This document shows, in pieces, positions 1 to 8,729 of a DNA stretch of 64,000 bases; the first letter of the stretch is position 1, and every line of letters begins with the position of its first letter. Where the stretch lies: contig NZ_JAUORV010000002.1 of NCBI RefSeq assembly GCF_030548205.1, positions 310,001 through 374,000 of the forward strand, written 5' to 3'. Made by a program: the position numbers and the translations under genes. The stretch comes from Aliiglaciecola sp. 3_MG-2023. Its GTDB lineage: Bacteria; Pseudomonadota; Gammaproteobacteria; Enterobacterales; Alteromonadaceae. Below the pieces are notes generated by a model, which was given only the letters and a program-made list of their open reading frames with translations, was not told the origin of the DNA and ran no database searches.

Positions 1-939
1 GCTGCAGGTCGTCACCTTTTTAAAGGTGAAACCGAGAACATTGCAATTAAAAAAGCAATGGCTGCAGCAGGACAAACTGAAATGATGGCGACATGGGACC
101 GTTTGTTCGACTTTCCATCTGCACAAATTTTACTGACCCACGGCGACCTTCGGGATAGAGAGCGCTATGTGAGCATTCGAGAAACTATTTTTTCCTTACT
201 CGAAAATGGCATCATTCCTATCATCAACGAAAACGATACAGTAACTACCGATAACTTGCGTGTAGGTGACAATGATAACCTCGCTGCAATGGTAGCAGGC
301 GCTGCCGATGCTGATTCATTAATTATCTGTTCTGACATCGATGGTTTATATGACAAAAATCCACACACTCATGATGATGCGAAGCTTTTATCTTGGGTTT
401 CTGTGATCGATGAAGATATTTACAACATGGCTGGAGGCGCTACCAGTGCCACGGGCACAGGCGGAATGCGCACCAAAATTGAAGCTGCGGAAAAAGCCGT
501 TTCCCATGGAATAGACACATTCATCGTCAACGGGTTTACCGAAATAACCTTTAATATGCTGTTAGAAGGCAAAAATCCAGGTACTCACTTCCAACCTCAT
601 GAAACACCGATGAAAGAACACGAACATTGGATGAAACATACTTCTAAAGAACAAGGTGTTGTAGTGGTTGACAACGATGTTGATATTTCTTCTCTTGACG
701 ATGATGAAGCCTTAACCAGTGATGAAATCCTCGAAATTAAAGGTAGCTTTTCAGTTGGTGACACAGTACTTGTGCGCAAAGATGACGGCACTCGTTTAGC
801 AAAAGCACGGTCAAACTACAGTAGCTGTCTGTTGACTTTTATTACTGAGCAGACTGATCAAGATTTTGCCAACGAATTTCAGCGTCAGACGGGCCCAATA
901 ATATCTGACAAAAATATTGCACTACTGGAGAAACAATGA
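1..939 (+). CDS. proB: Glutamate 5-kinase, 3' part (5' end outside window)
   Basis: ProB phosphorylates L-glutamate to gamma-glutamyl phosphate, the first step of proline synthesis, in the cytoplasm. The frame is open from base 1, so 312 residues are visible; by comparison with the 367-residue E. coli enzyme about 54 N-terminal residues lie upstream of the window. Visible amino-acid-kinase motifs are INENDTV, VGDNDNLAA and GTGGMRTK. The last ~80 residues fit the PUA domain found at the C-terminus of ProB, though that part is weakly conserved. The stop overlaps the proA start by four bases (ATGA), so the two are translationally coupled. An internal ATG at 58 is not the true start, because clear ProB sequence (AAGRHLFKGET) precedes it. 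Identification is secure. Confidence 0.96.
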   Translation, partial: AAGRHLFKGETENIAIKKAMAAAGQTEMMATWDRLFDFPSAQILLTHGDLRDRERYVSIRETIFSLLENGIIPIINENDTVTTDNLRVGDNDNLAAMVAGAADADSLIICSDIDGLYDKNPHTHDDAKLLSWVSVIDEDIYNMAGGATSATGTGGMRTKIEAAEKAVSHGIDTFIVNGFTEITFNMLLEGKNPGTHFQPHETPMKEHEHWMKHTSKEQGVVVVDNDVDISSLDDDEALTSDEILEIKGSFSVGDTVLVRKDDGTRLAKARSNYSSCLLTFITEQTDQDFANEFQRQTGPIISDKNIALLEKQ

Positions 940-2183
940 GTTTAATTAGAGACCTATCTCTACAGGCTGCAAAGGCAGCCAGAACATTAGCGGTATTAGA
1001 TACCGAAAAGAAAAACCATGTATTACGAGACATGGCTAAAGCCTTGAGAAATGGCGAACAACATATATTGAAAGCGAACCAAGTGGATTTAGATAATGCG
1101 AAACAAGCTGAATTATCTGATGCCATGATGGACCGACTCACTTTGAATACTCAGCGAATAGAAGATATGGCAGTGGGGATTGAAACCATTGTTGATTTGG
1201 CTGACCCTGTGGGTATCCAACGTGAATTAGGACAACGTCCAAACGGATTAGAAATTAGTAAAATGCGCGTCCCTCTTGGGGTTGTTTGCATGATTTACGA
1301 AGCTCGTCCAAATGTAACTGCAGACGCTGGGGCATTATGCTTTAAATCGGGCAATGCAGTTATATTAAGAGGTGGTAAAGAAGCCTTAGCCTCAAGTAAG
1401 GCAATTTCAGAAATACTGCAAAATGTACTGGTTGAGCATGGTTTACCCCCTGAACTCATTACGGTAGTTCCTAACCCTGATCGGAAATTGATGCAGGAAT
1501 TGTTAGAGCAACGTGACTTTATTGACGTGGTCATCCCTCGTGGTGGTGAAGGTCTGATCAATTACGTAACTGAAAACAGTAAAATCCCGGTTATTCAGCA
1601 TTTCAAAGGCGTTTGTCATTTGTACTTTGACGCTGACGCAGACTTTGAAACTGCAATTCAGTTATTGATAAACGGTAAAACTCAACGTACTGGCGTATGT
1701 AACGCAATAGAAGGTTTGATCATTCACCAAGACATTGCAGAGCAAATCCTGCCCATCGTAAGTGATGTTCTGCTGCGTCACTCGGTGACCATTAATGCCT
1801 GTGAGCGCTCTGCAAAGTATATCGACCGCTGCAATGTCATTGCAGATGAAGACTTTGGTGAGGAATACTTAGATCTGGAAATTGCGATAAAAACAGTAGA
1901 TAGCATGGATGATGCTATGGATCACATTGCTAGATTCGGCAGCAACCATACTGAAGTTATTTGTACCCAAAACGAAGTTTCAGCAAAACGCTTCCAGCGC
2001 AGTGTTGATGCCTCTGTCGTCATGGTTAACGCATCTTCACGTTTCTCTGATGGCAGTCAATTAGGCTTAGGTGCTGAGATTGGCATCGCAACAACTAAAT
2101 TGCATGCTTATGGTCCCATGGGGTTAGAGTCATTAACTACAGAAAAATACTTAGTTAATGGCAGTGGCCAAGTACGGGCTTAA
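936..2183 (+). CDS. proA: Gamma-glutamyl phosphate reductase
   Basis: ProA reduces gamma-glutamyl phosphate with NADPH to glutamate-5-semialdehyde, the second step of proline synthesis, and is thought to work with ProB on the labile intermediate. The 415-residue product matches the usual ~417 residues. The aldehyde-dehydrogenase-fold catalytic cysteine is Cys255 in the motif KTQRTGVCNA, at the same position as in E. coli. Other family signatures are YEARPNVT and the C-terminal GPMGLESLTT. The ATG overlaps the proB stop, giving a proBA operon that ends at the intrinsic terminator at 2229-2265. Nothing is odd about it. Confidence 0.98.
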   Translation: MSLIRDLSLQAAKAARTLAVLDTEKKNHVLRDMAKALRNGEQHILKANQVDLDNAKQAELSDAMMDRLTLNTQRIEDMAVGIETIVDLADPVGIQRELGQRPNGLEISKMRVPLGVVCMIYEARPNVTADAGALCFKSGNAVILRGGKEALASSKAISEILQNVLVEHGLPPELITVVPNPDRKLMQELLEQRDFIDVVIPRGGEGLINYVTENSKIPVIQHFKGVCHLYFDADADFETAIQLLINGKTQRTGVCNAIEGLIIHQDIAEQILPIVSDVLLRHSVTINACERSAKYIDRCNVIADEDFGEEYLDLEIAIKTVDSMDDAMDHIARFGSNHTEVICTQNEVSAKRFQRSVDASVVMVNASSRFSDGSQLGLGAEIGIATTKLHAYGPMGLESLTTEKYLVNGSGQVRA

Positions 2184-2228
2184 CAAAGTCTGGGTTAGTA
2201 TCCCGCCTATATACCAACACTTAAACAT

Positions 2229-2265
2229 AAATGCGAAAGCTGCAGTCAGCTTTCGCATTTTTTTG
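2229..2265 (+). terminator. Intrinsic terminator of proBA
   Basis: A perfect 12-bp stem (2231-2242 with 2247-2258), extended by flanking A-T pairs, has a 4-base loop and is followed by a run of T. It lies 45 bases after the proA stop. Confidence 0.9.
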
Positions 2266-2305
2266 GATGGCTATTTGTGTCCTCCGCCCCTCCAGAGAAA
2301 TGAGA

Positions 2306-2716
2306 TTACAGGCTTTCGTGACTAAAATAAGTTAGCACACACCAACCTGACAAACAGCTCGCTGCAGTAACAAAAGTCCCCCAAGCCCAATCTTTTAGTG
2401 TTATTCCTAGGGGCCAGCCCTCTAATATTGCGTAATTAGTGAGATTATAAGCACCGTAAGCCGCCATCCCTAAAATAGCGCCGTCTAAACAGGCCTGCCA
2501 CCATTGTGCATCTTGGTTTTTTAGCACCACTAAATAGACAGCCGCAGCGCAATACAATAAATAAAAGGTTACCCAAGGTGCAACTGGATAAGACTCTCGC
2601 AACATCCCTTGCATCGCTTCCAGATAACTATTCTTAGCGATTAACCCCAACCAAATACCATCCAATATCAGATAACATACTGCAACCCCCAAATATGCAA
2701 CTAGAAATGACTTCAT
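2306..2716 (-). CDS. DUF2177-family membrane protein
   Basis: This is a 136-residue integral membrane protein with four predicted membrane segments (about residues 4-25, 45-65, 75-95 and 108-130). The DGIWLGLIAK motif early on and GAYNLTNYA in the third segment match the DUF2177 family, whose function is unknown. The start ATG is preceded by GGGAG at good spacing. It is convergent with proA. Translation across 2306-2716 gives no signal peptide separate from the first helix. The family call is made by motif recognition; no function should be inferred. Confidence 0.8.
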   Translation of the reverse strand: MKSFLVAYLGVAVCYLILDGIWLGLIAKNSYLEAMQGMLRESYPVAPWVTFYLLYCAAAVYLVVLKNQDAQWWQACLDGAILGMAAYGAYNLTNYAILEGWPLGITLKDWAWGTFVTAASCLSGWCVLTYFSHESL

Positions 2717-2966
2717 ATTTAACTCCCTGTGTTTGCTGATTATGTACTTTAAGTATTTATACCCTTGAAGTCTGAAAAAGATACATTTGTGCTGTAATTA
2801 TTTCCGTAACATGGGGGGCAGCAACAACTCCAGATTAATTCACAAAGTAAAATTACCTATACAATTCAGATCCTTACCTCATTCTTGGCGATGTGGCATT
2901 AAGTTCGCAACATGACGTTTAGTTGAGTCCAATTTAATCAAATTACATGTTAGTAAGGAGAAAACG

Positions 2967-3401
2967 ATGGAAATTTTTGAAGCTATCCGTAAAGACCACG
3001 AGAAGCAAAGACTATTAATGAAAATACTAGTGGAAACCTCTGGCGATTCAGAGAGTCGTCGCGATTTTTATGAGGAGCTCAAGCAAGCATTAGTAGATCA
3101 TGCTATCGCAGAGGAACGCTATTTTTACTCTCCGTTGATGAAGTCTGACCAAACGATTGAACAATCCAGACACGCCATAGCGGAACACCATGAGATTGAT
3201 GAGCTACTTGAAAAATTAGATGACACTGACATGTCATCTCCTGGATGGTTAGCAACCATGAAAAAGCTGAAACATTTAGTTGAACATCATTTGCAAGAAG
3301 AAGAGCAGGAGTTCTTCCAACAAGCGGGAAAAGTATTGTCAGCGTCTCAGAAAGACAACCTTGCTGACAAGTACCAAAGTGAAATGAAGGCTCCTCACTA
3401 A
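2967..3401 (+). CDS. Hemerythrin HHE-domain protein
   Basis: A 144-residue soluble protein of the hemerythrin/HHE cation-binding family. It is an all-helical bundle in which histidines and glutamates on four helices would bind a di-iron centre. Visible ligands are His11 in KDHEKQR, HAIAEERYF, HAIAEHHEID and VEHHLQEEEQEFF, the expected H...HxxxE...H...HxxxE/D pattern. Family members bind oxygen or handle iron, NO or oxidative stress. The specific role here is not shown. The start is preceded by AAGGAG. It stands alone, with its own terminator at 3457-3498. Confidence 0.85.
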   Translation: MEIFEAIRKDHEKQRLLMKILVETSGDSESRRDFYEELKQALVDHAIAEERYFYSPLMKSDQTIEQSRHAIAEHHEIDELLEKLDDTDMSSPGWLATMKKLKHLVEHHLQEEEQEFFQQAGKVLSASQKDNLADKYQSEMKAPH

Positions 3402-3720
3402 ATATTGATTCCTCTCCCCTTACAAAGGGTTCTGTTGCTCTGACTAAACCTAGAGCAAACCGCCGTCCTCATCACTACTGGGGCCGGTGGTTTTTTTTGG
3501 TGTATTCTTTGACTTTGGTTATTAGTAGAAGCTGATTAAGTGCAAATGAAGATAACCGAAACTGAAATAACAAACCTAGACTTTACTGGCAATAAAGAGT
3601 GAAAACCGACTTATTGTTTACCAACACAGCGCCCCCTCTGGCTAAAATAACCTAAGTTCGAAGAAAAACAGGATTAATTAAGAGAAAATTACCTTTTGTG
3701 CTTTTAAAAAGGAATGAATA
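3402..3720. other. Intergenic region before pldA
   Basis: This 319-base gap holds the terminator of the hemerythrin gene and then AT-rich sequence leading to pldA. No reading frame with protein-like composition and a ribosome binding site was seen. A pldA promoter is expected here, but no clear -35/-10 pair could be singled out. Confidence 0.6.
3457..3498 (+). terminator. Intrinsic terminator of hemerythrin gene
   Basis: The stem AAACCGCCG (3457-3465) pairs with CGGTGGTTT (3485-3493), with one G-T pair, and is followed by eight T residues. Confidence 0.75.
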
Positions 3721-4689
3721 ATGGAAAGATCGCTGCACTTACTTCATCAGAGCAACAACTTCATGGCATTTTTAAAACAAAGGATAGTGAATTTTGTCTG
3801 TCTAATTAGCCTATTTAGCTGTCAATTTACTATGGCCCAAGCCATTAGTGATGCGGAATTAGAAGCAAAACCAGAGGAGAACGAGAAAACCTTAACGGAT
3901 AAACGCGATGCCTCTGATGAATTGGCATTAAAAATTCCCTTCGCCATAACCCAGTATAAAACCAATTATATTTTGCCGGTATCTTACATAAAAGATCCAA
4001 ACACCATAGGTGTCACAGAACTAGATTCAGAAAACGTTGATAACCTAGAAGCTAAATACCAAATTAGTGTAAAACTGCCTATCCACATAAATGACGACGC
4101 CTTATCCGGCGTATATGCAGGCTTTAGTGTCACTTCATTCTGGCAAGTATATAACGATGAAGCTTCGAAGCCCTTTAGAGAAACGAACTACGAACCAGAG
4201 ATTTTCTATTTTTGGAAAACTCAGTATCGTTTTCTGGGAATTAAATTCGATCAAATTCACTTAGGCCTGAATCATAACTCTAATGGCCAAAGTGGTCTAA
4301 AATCAAGAAGCTGGAACCGCTTGTACGCTTCAGCTTTGTTTAGCGATGTAGATTCGGTTTACTATTTAAAAGCTTGGTATCGCATCCCTGAAGATGAAAA
4401 GGAAACAGTAAATAGTCCTGATGGTGATGATAATCCTGACATTACCGATTATTTAGGTCATTTTGAGATTGGCTATGGCAAAAAAGTGGGGAATTTCAAT
4501 TTTCTCACTTTCGTGAGAAACAATTTGAAGTCAGATAATAAAGGCAGTATTGAACTCAATATTACCTACCCCCTGAATGATAGATACGACGTCGTTTTTC
4601 AGTATTTCAATGGTTATGGCGACTCGTTGATTGACTACAATCGTCATCAACAACGTTACGGAATAGGTATTCAGCTCAAGTATTTGTAA
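3721..4689 (+). CDS. pldA: Outer membrane phospholipase A
   Basis: PldA (OMPLA) is a calcium-dependent outer-membrane phospholipase that removes phospholipids misplaced in the outer leaflet. The 322-residue precursor has a hydrophobic signal segment ending near residue 40 (FTMAQA), then an acidic linker and a 12-strand barrel. The catalytic motif HNSNG gives His185 and Ser187, and SRSWNR gives Asn199. The spacing (+2 and +14) is identical to the E. coli triad His142/Ser144/Asn156. The ATG at 3721 has AAAGGA 8 bases upstream, whereas ATG 3760 has no such site. Starting at 3721 gives a longer than usual signal n-region. The next gene encodes a putative lipid kinase/phosphatase, which suggests a lipid theme. 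Confidence 0.93.
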   Translation: MERSLHLLHQSNNFMAFLKQRIVNFVCLISLFSCQFTMAQAISDAELEAKPEENEKTLTDKRDASDELALKIPFAITQYKTNYILPVSYIKDPNTIGVTELDSENVDNLEAKYQISVKLPIHINDDALSGVYAGFSVTSFWQVYNDEASKPFRETNYEPEIFYFWKTQYRFLGIKFDQIHLGLNHNSNGQSGLKSRSWNRLYASALFSDVDSVYYLKAWYRIPEDEKETVNSPDGDDNPDITDYLGHFEIGYGKKVGNFNFLTFVRNNLKSDNKGSIELNITYPLNDRYDVVFQYFNGYGDSLIDYNRHQQRYGIGIQLKYL

Positions 4690-4890
4690 GGCTTAATTCT
4701 GCTGGTTATACGAATGCAGACAGAGCAATGTAAAAACTACTAAATCACCTGTAGTTATTGCGATCAAAATTGCTCGCAGAAAGGTTTTATTTTATTTTTA
4801 TATGCAAATCAAGACGTTAAAAAACAATAAGGTTGGCACGTAGTTCGCTTTACTTTGTCGAGTAGATTCAGTTTTCGAAATAGGTGAAGT

Positions 4891-6513
4891 ATGTTTATTA
4901 TAAAATACTATGGGCTGGGTGGATTATTTTCTTTAGCACTGGCGTTGCTGGTAGAGAGTTTTCTGCTCAAAGTGTTATTTATCTGGATTGGCTTTTCTCT
5001 TGTCATTGTCACCTTTGCCTACGCCCTTCAGTCACCATCAATTTTCCGTAAAAAAATTGATGGTTCTATCCCTTTTTACGTAAAGTGGTTATTTATTCCC
5101 TTCTTTTTTGGTGTGCAGTTATACAATGCCTGGGCACGCAAGAACGATAGCGTACCGCCCATTCAAAAAATTCGAGAAAACCTATTTCTAGCTTGTCGGC
5201 TTTTTCCTTCAGACATGCCAGAGCTTAATCATTTGAACGTTAAAGCCGTTTTGGATGTAACTGCGGAATTTGACGGCCTTGATGTATCGGCACAAGGTGA
5301 AAATATGGATTATTTAAATGTCCCAGTGCTAGATCACCAGAGCCCTTCTAAAGAGGATCTTTTACAAGCCATTAATTGGTTAGATAACCATATAAAGGAT
5401 GGCAAAGCCGCGGTAGTGCATTGTGCCCTAGGTAGAGGACGTTCAGTGTTAGTGATGGCGGCCTACTTATTACGCAAAAGTCCAGACTTGACGGTTGAAG
5501 AGGCTATCCAAGAAATTAACCAAACACGCTCTACCGCTCGATTGAATAAACATCAACTTAAAAAGTTGAAAGATTTGCACAAACAAGGGGTGTTGACTCA
5601 GAAAAACCGCCTAGCCATAGTTGCAAACCCTGTAGCTGGCGGAGGTAAATGGCAGGATAGCAAAGACGAAATCATTCAACGCTTATCACCCCACTATGAC
5701 CTTGAAATATACCAAACAACACCAGAACTTGATGGCAAAGAAATGGCCCAGAAAGCCATTCAACAAGGCGCTAAATACGTAGTTGCTTGTGGTGGAGATG
5801 GCACTTTAACGGAAGTCGCTTCGCAAATCGTCAATACGGACTTAACCTTGGGTATTATGCCCATGGGTACAGCCAATGCCCTTGGCCATGCCTTGTATGG
5901 CCCTGCGTCTAAGGTGTCCCCGGTAACCGTTGCTTGTAACGCTATTGTAGAGGGTAACGAAAAATTAATTGATACAGCCATATGCAATGATGAACTTGTT
6001 CTCCTTGTTGTCGGAATTGGCTTTGAACAAAAAATGATTGAAAAAGCGGATCGCGATGAAAAGAATAACAGTGGTCAGTTAGCCTATATCGGAGCCTTGT
6101 ACGACGCAATAGAAGTTAATAATAGCGCGAATTTAACGATTCAAATTGACGATAACGAACCCCAAACCATTCGGACAGGCAGTCTAGTGATCGCTAATGC
6201 CGCTCCCGCTACCACAGTGCTAGCACAAGGAGGTGGACTACCAGATTTTACTGATGGCTTATTAGATATAACTTGGCTTACCAGAACATCAACAGCAAGT
6301 GAAAATTACCTCAAACTTGCCCAGTTAGCATTGCGCACTTTATTTGAAAGTGATGACGATGACACCATTCAACACGTCACAGCCAAACGCATAACAGTAA
6401 AAGCAGAAGGCAAGTTAAAGTACGTTGTGGATGGAGAAAATCGAGAAGCAGATAGTATTCAGGTAATGCAAAAACCAAAGTCCCTAAAAGTTTTCACCCA
6501 ATTAGATCATTAG
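4891..6513 (+). CDS. Membrane-anchored dual-specificity phosphatase / diacylglycerol kinase fusion
   Basis: This 540-residue protein joins two enzyme domains. Residues ~5-30 and ~60-78 are hydrophobic and probably anchor it in the inner membrane. Residues ~85-225 form a dual-specificity phosphatase with the signature HCALGRGRS (nucleophile Cys178, Arg184). Residues ~238-535 form a diacylglycerol/sphingosine-kinase-like (YegS/LCB5) domain with ANPVAGGGKW (245-254), the nucleotide-binding GGDGT (301-305) and MPMGTANALG. The obvious role is lipid phosphorylation coupled to dephosphorylation of a lipid or protein partner, but the substrate is unknown. It follows pldA by 200 bases with no clear terminator between. 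Both active-site signatures look intact. Confidence 0.88.
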   Translation: MFIIKYYGLGGLFSLALALLVESFLLKVLFIWIGFSLVIVTFAYALQSPSIFRKKIDGSIPFYVKWLFIPFFFGVQLYNAWARKNDSVPPIQKIRENLFLACRLFPSDMPELNHLNVKAVLDVTAEFDGLDVSAQGENMDYLNVPVLDHQSPSKEDLLQAINWLDNHIKDGKAAVVHCALGRGRSVLVMAAYLLRKSPDLTVEEAIQEINQTRSTARLNKHQLKKLKDLHKQGVLTQKNRLAIVANPVAGGGKWQDSKDEIIQRLSPHYDLEIYQTTPELDGKEMAQKAIQQGAKYVVACGGDGTLTEVASQIVNTDLTLGIMPMGTANALGHALYGPASKVSPVTVACNAIVEGNEKLIDTAICNDELVLLVVGIGFEQKMIEKADRDEKNNSGQLAYIGALYDAIEVNNSANLTIQIDDNEPQTIRTGSLVIANAAPATTVLAQGGGLPDFTDGLLDITWLTRTSTASENYLKLAQLALRTLFESDDDDTIQHVTAKRITVKAEGKLKYVVDGENREADSIQVMQKPKSLKVFTQLDH

Positions 6514-6550
6514 CTTTAGCAGAAAAGTAGCACCTAAAAATAGCAAATTT

Positions 6551-6584
6551 CCACTCAAACAATCATCTTCGAATGTTTGAGTGG
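6551..6584 (+). terminator. Hairpin after phosphatase/kinase gene
   Basis: A perfect 11-bp stem (6551-6561 with 6574-6584) has a 12-base loop, 38 bases after the stop codon. No strong T run follows, so it may be a weak or factor-assisted terminator or an mRNA end stabiliser. Confidence 0.5.
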
Positions 6585-6714
6585 AGTTGTTAAACCTACA
6601 AGTTGGTCTAACATTATTATGTAATATTTACTCACCACAAATACACTTCACGTTCGAAAAGTTAAAAAATCATTAATATTCAACATGTTAACCAATGGCA
6701 TGAATACTGAATAA

Positions 6715-6759
6715 GGTAATACTGGTAAGGTTGGTAAGACCGGTAAGATTGATAAGCTT
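6715..6759 (+). repeat. Five-copy 9-bp direct repeat
   Basis: Five consecutive 9-base units follow the pattern GRTAAKNNN: ggtaatact, ggtaaggtt, ggtaagacc, ggtaagatt, gataagctt. They lie 71 bases before the start of the downstream gene. They could be iterated protein-binding sites or a simple slippage repeat. Confidence 0.7.
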
Positions 6760-6830
6760 TAAAAATAGATATTTAAGGTGAGAAATCCCAAGCACCTAAT
6801 AACCTATATAAGCGCTTTAAGGAGTTGGAA

Positions 6831-7313
6831 ATGTCAGAGACTAACAATGGCAACGGGGAACAACGAGAAGCAAATCGAGCACTTCTCAAAGCGGTCATCC
6901 AAATGTGTCGGTTAGGAGGCGATTTTTATAACCTCATAGGGCAAAGTATCAAGCATTATGCCGTCAAACAAGTGTGCTTTGATATGGCAAAGAGTTATTT
7001 CAATCAGATCCCTGCGCTGGTTGAAATTGGTAAAGATCACTACAACTTACCTGAGCAGGAAACTATGACCTCCACTTCCATAGAAGATTATTATCAAAAT
7101 ATATTAAGTAAACAGATCACTCTAAGCCCACCAGATCTTGTACATCATTTAATTGAAGTTGAAGAGCAACACCTGGGCCAATTAAATGATGCGGTTAATG
7201 CCACCAGCGAACTTGAAGTCAAAGCTGCAATTGCCAACTTAGTCGCTCAAATTGTTGTCACTTATCAAAAATTGACAGAACTCACTTCGACAATCTCAGA
7301 TAAAGAAGCGTAG
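6831..7313 (+). CDS. Small alpha-helical protein of unknown function
   Basis: This 160-residue, probably soluble, helix-rich acidic protein is not recognised with confidence. Its His/Glu-containing helices (for example HHLIEVEEQHLGQL) recall ferritin-like four-helix bundles, but no definite metal motif can be assigned. ATG 6831 is chosen because GGAG sits six bases upstream at 6821-6824. A TTG at 6825 in the same frame would overlap that site. The stop is five bases from the next reading frame, so it is almost certainly cotranscribed with the MscS-type channel gene. A role connected with that channel or with envelope stress would be inference only. Confidence 0.7.
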   Translation: MSETNNGNGEQREANRALLKAVIQMCRLGGDFYNLIGQSIKHYAVKQVCFDMAKSYFNQIPALVEIGKDHYNLPEQETMTSTSIEDYYQNILSKQITLSPPDLVHHLIEVEEQHLGQLNDAVNATSELEVKAAIANLVAQIVVTYQKLTELTSTISDKEA

Positions 7314-7318
7314 TAAAG

Positions 7319-8311
7319 ATGCAGGTATTCAACATGGAACTCATTGAAATAGACAAATTTTGGAACTTAATTCACGACAAATTAGAAGGCTGGTTGGAAT
7401 CGGGCGTCAAACATTTACCTAATTTTGTTGTCGCCATTCTCCTTGCCATCTTGTTCGGTATTATCGCTAAATTTGTGGGCAGAGGCGTTCGGAATGTATT
7501 ACGAAGAACCCTAGAATCAAAGCAAATTGCTGACTTGTTGGCGTCGATTATAAAAACTTTAGTGCTTGTAGCAGGGTTATTTATAGCCTTAGATTTCCTT
7601 GGATTGACTGGCACGGTAACCTCTTTACTAGCGGGTGCGGGAATTGTCGGCTTGGCCCTAGGTTTTGCTTTCCAAGATATGGCTGAAAATCTCATCGCAG
7701 GGATTGCCATGGGTATCCGAAAACCTTTTCAGATTGGTGATGTAATAGAGGCAGACAAAGTGTTTGGCACGGTACAGACTATCAACCTGCGAAATACCTT
7801 AGTAGAAACCTTCTTTGGCCAGATTGAAGTCATACCGAACAAAATCCTTTTTAGAAATATTCTAACCAACTATTCATCCACCGGTCGGCGGCGGATTGAG
7901 GTCCCTGTCGGAATCTCTTATGGGGACGATCCTGAACAAGCCGCTGAAAAGCTAGTAGAGGTGATTAATCAATGTGATTTCGTGATCAATAAGGAAGACA
8001 CTGCTGTTTTTGCTGAAGGTTTTGGCGCTAGCAGTGTGGATTTATTGGTATGGTTCTGGATTAAATATCCTGGCCAGAAAGGGTTTATGCAGGCAAGGCA
8101 CGAAGCCGTAGTAAAAATTAAAAAAGCGTTAGAAGACGCAGATATTTTGATCCCTTTCCCAATCAGAACACTCGATTTTGGTGCCAAAGGCGGTGAAAAA
8201 TTAAATACCATGTTAAGCAGTGAACGTAGTAACAAGCAAAGTCATAACGCTAATAGCGACGCAGAAGCGAATTCTCAATCCACAAGCAATTCTAATCTAG
8301 AACCGGACTGA
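7319..8311 (+). CDS. MscS-family mechanosensitive ion channel
   Basis: This 330-residue inner-membrane protein is expected to open under membrane tension and protect against hypo-osmotic shock. Three membrane segments lie near residues 33-55, 75-95 and 100-125. The third is the glycine/alanine-rich pore helix, with LAGAGIVGLALGFAFQD, followed by the conserved PFQIGDVIE start of the beta domain. The C-terminal ~40 residues are a low-complexity Ser/Asn-rich tail absent from short MscS proteins. Start codons at 7319 or 7334 are both possible, and neither has a strong Shine-Dalgarno. It is the second gene of a pair with the 160-residue helical protein. Confidence 0.88.
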   Translation: MQVFNMELIEIDKFWNLIHDKLEGWLESGVKHLPNFVVAILLAILFGIIAKFVGRGVRNVLRRTLESKQIADLLASIIKTLVLVAGLFIALDFLGLTGTVTSLLAGAGIVGLALGFAFQDMAENLIAGIAMGIRKPFQIGDVIEADKVFGTVQTINLRNTLVETFFGQIEVIPNKILFRNILTNYSSTGRRRIEVPVGISYGDDPEQAAEKLVEVINQCDFVINKEDTAVFAEGFGASSVDLLVWFWIKYPGQKGFMQARHEAVVKIKKALEDADILIPFPIRTLDFGAKGGEKLNTMLSSERSNKQSHNANSDAEANSQSTSNSNLEPD

Positions 8312-8379
8312 TATTTGATTCATTACCCGTTCCAATGGAGTAGGGATAATTAGGAAATATTACTATAGCTTAAAGATTT

Positions 8380-8401
8380 CCAGCTAATGAGAATTAGCTG
8401 G
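8380..8401. repeat. Inverted repeat after MscS gene
   Basis: CCAGCTAAT (8380-8388) and its exact complement (8393-8401) flank a 4-base loop. There is no long T run, so terminator function is only possible. Confidence 0.5.
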
Positions 8402-8470
8402 ATTCGCCTTTCTCTCCAAACTTCGTGAAAAATGTTCCAAAAACAGTTTTAATACATACAGCATAAAACC

Positions 8471-8683
8471 CTAAATACCCGGATGTTCATCCTTGAGGCG
8501 ATTCACATAGGAAATAAACACTCTAGCTCCTTGAATCAAACCCGTAACGTCGTTAACCAAACCAAGATTCCTATTGGATCGTCTTTGATTTAGACTAATA
8601 TTCAATATCGATTTATCAATTTTAAACGGATAATAGACAGATATTTGTACTTCACCTTTAAGATTCTCTATGCTGTTAACACT
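8471..8683 (-). pseudogene. Possible 3' remnant of a lost gene
   Basis: On the minus strand 70 codons are open between a TGA and the TAG at 8471-8473. The composition is protein-like (for example GEVQISVYYPFKIDK, RSNRNLGLVNDV, VNRLKDEHPGI). No ATG or GTG with a ribosome binding site lies in the open part, and upstream sequence in all frames is closed. It resembles the C-terminal end of a degraded gene, but the family is not recognised. A chance open frame of this length is possible in AT-rich DNA. Confidence 0.3.
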
Positions 8684-8729
8684 TCATAGGCAGTGAGCCA
8701 TAGATGAAGGGAATTGAGAATACTAACTC

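Larger units (their letters stand above)
6514..6830. other. Intergenic region with hairpin and 9-bp tandem repeat
   Basis: This 317-base gap contains an 11-bp inverted repeat (6551-6584), a five-copy 9-bp direct repeat (6715-6759) and the ribosome binding site of the next gene (GGAG at 6821-6824). No coding sequence was seen. Confidence 0.6.
8312..8729. other. Intergenic region before GAF-GGDEF gene
   Basis: This 418-base gap holds a 9-bp inverted repeat (8380-8401) and, on the minus strand, a start-less open frame (8471-8683) listed separately. The remainder would carry the promoter of the downstream cyclase gene, but none was pinpointed. Confidence 0.5.
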
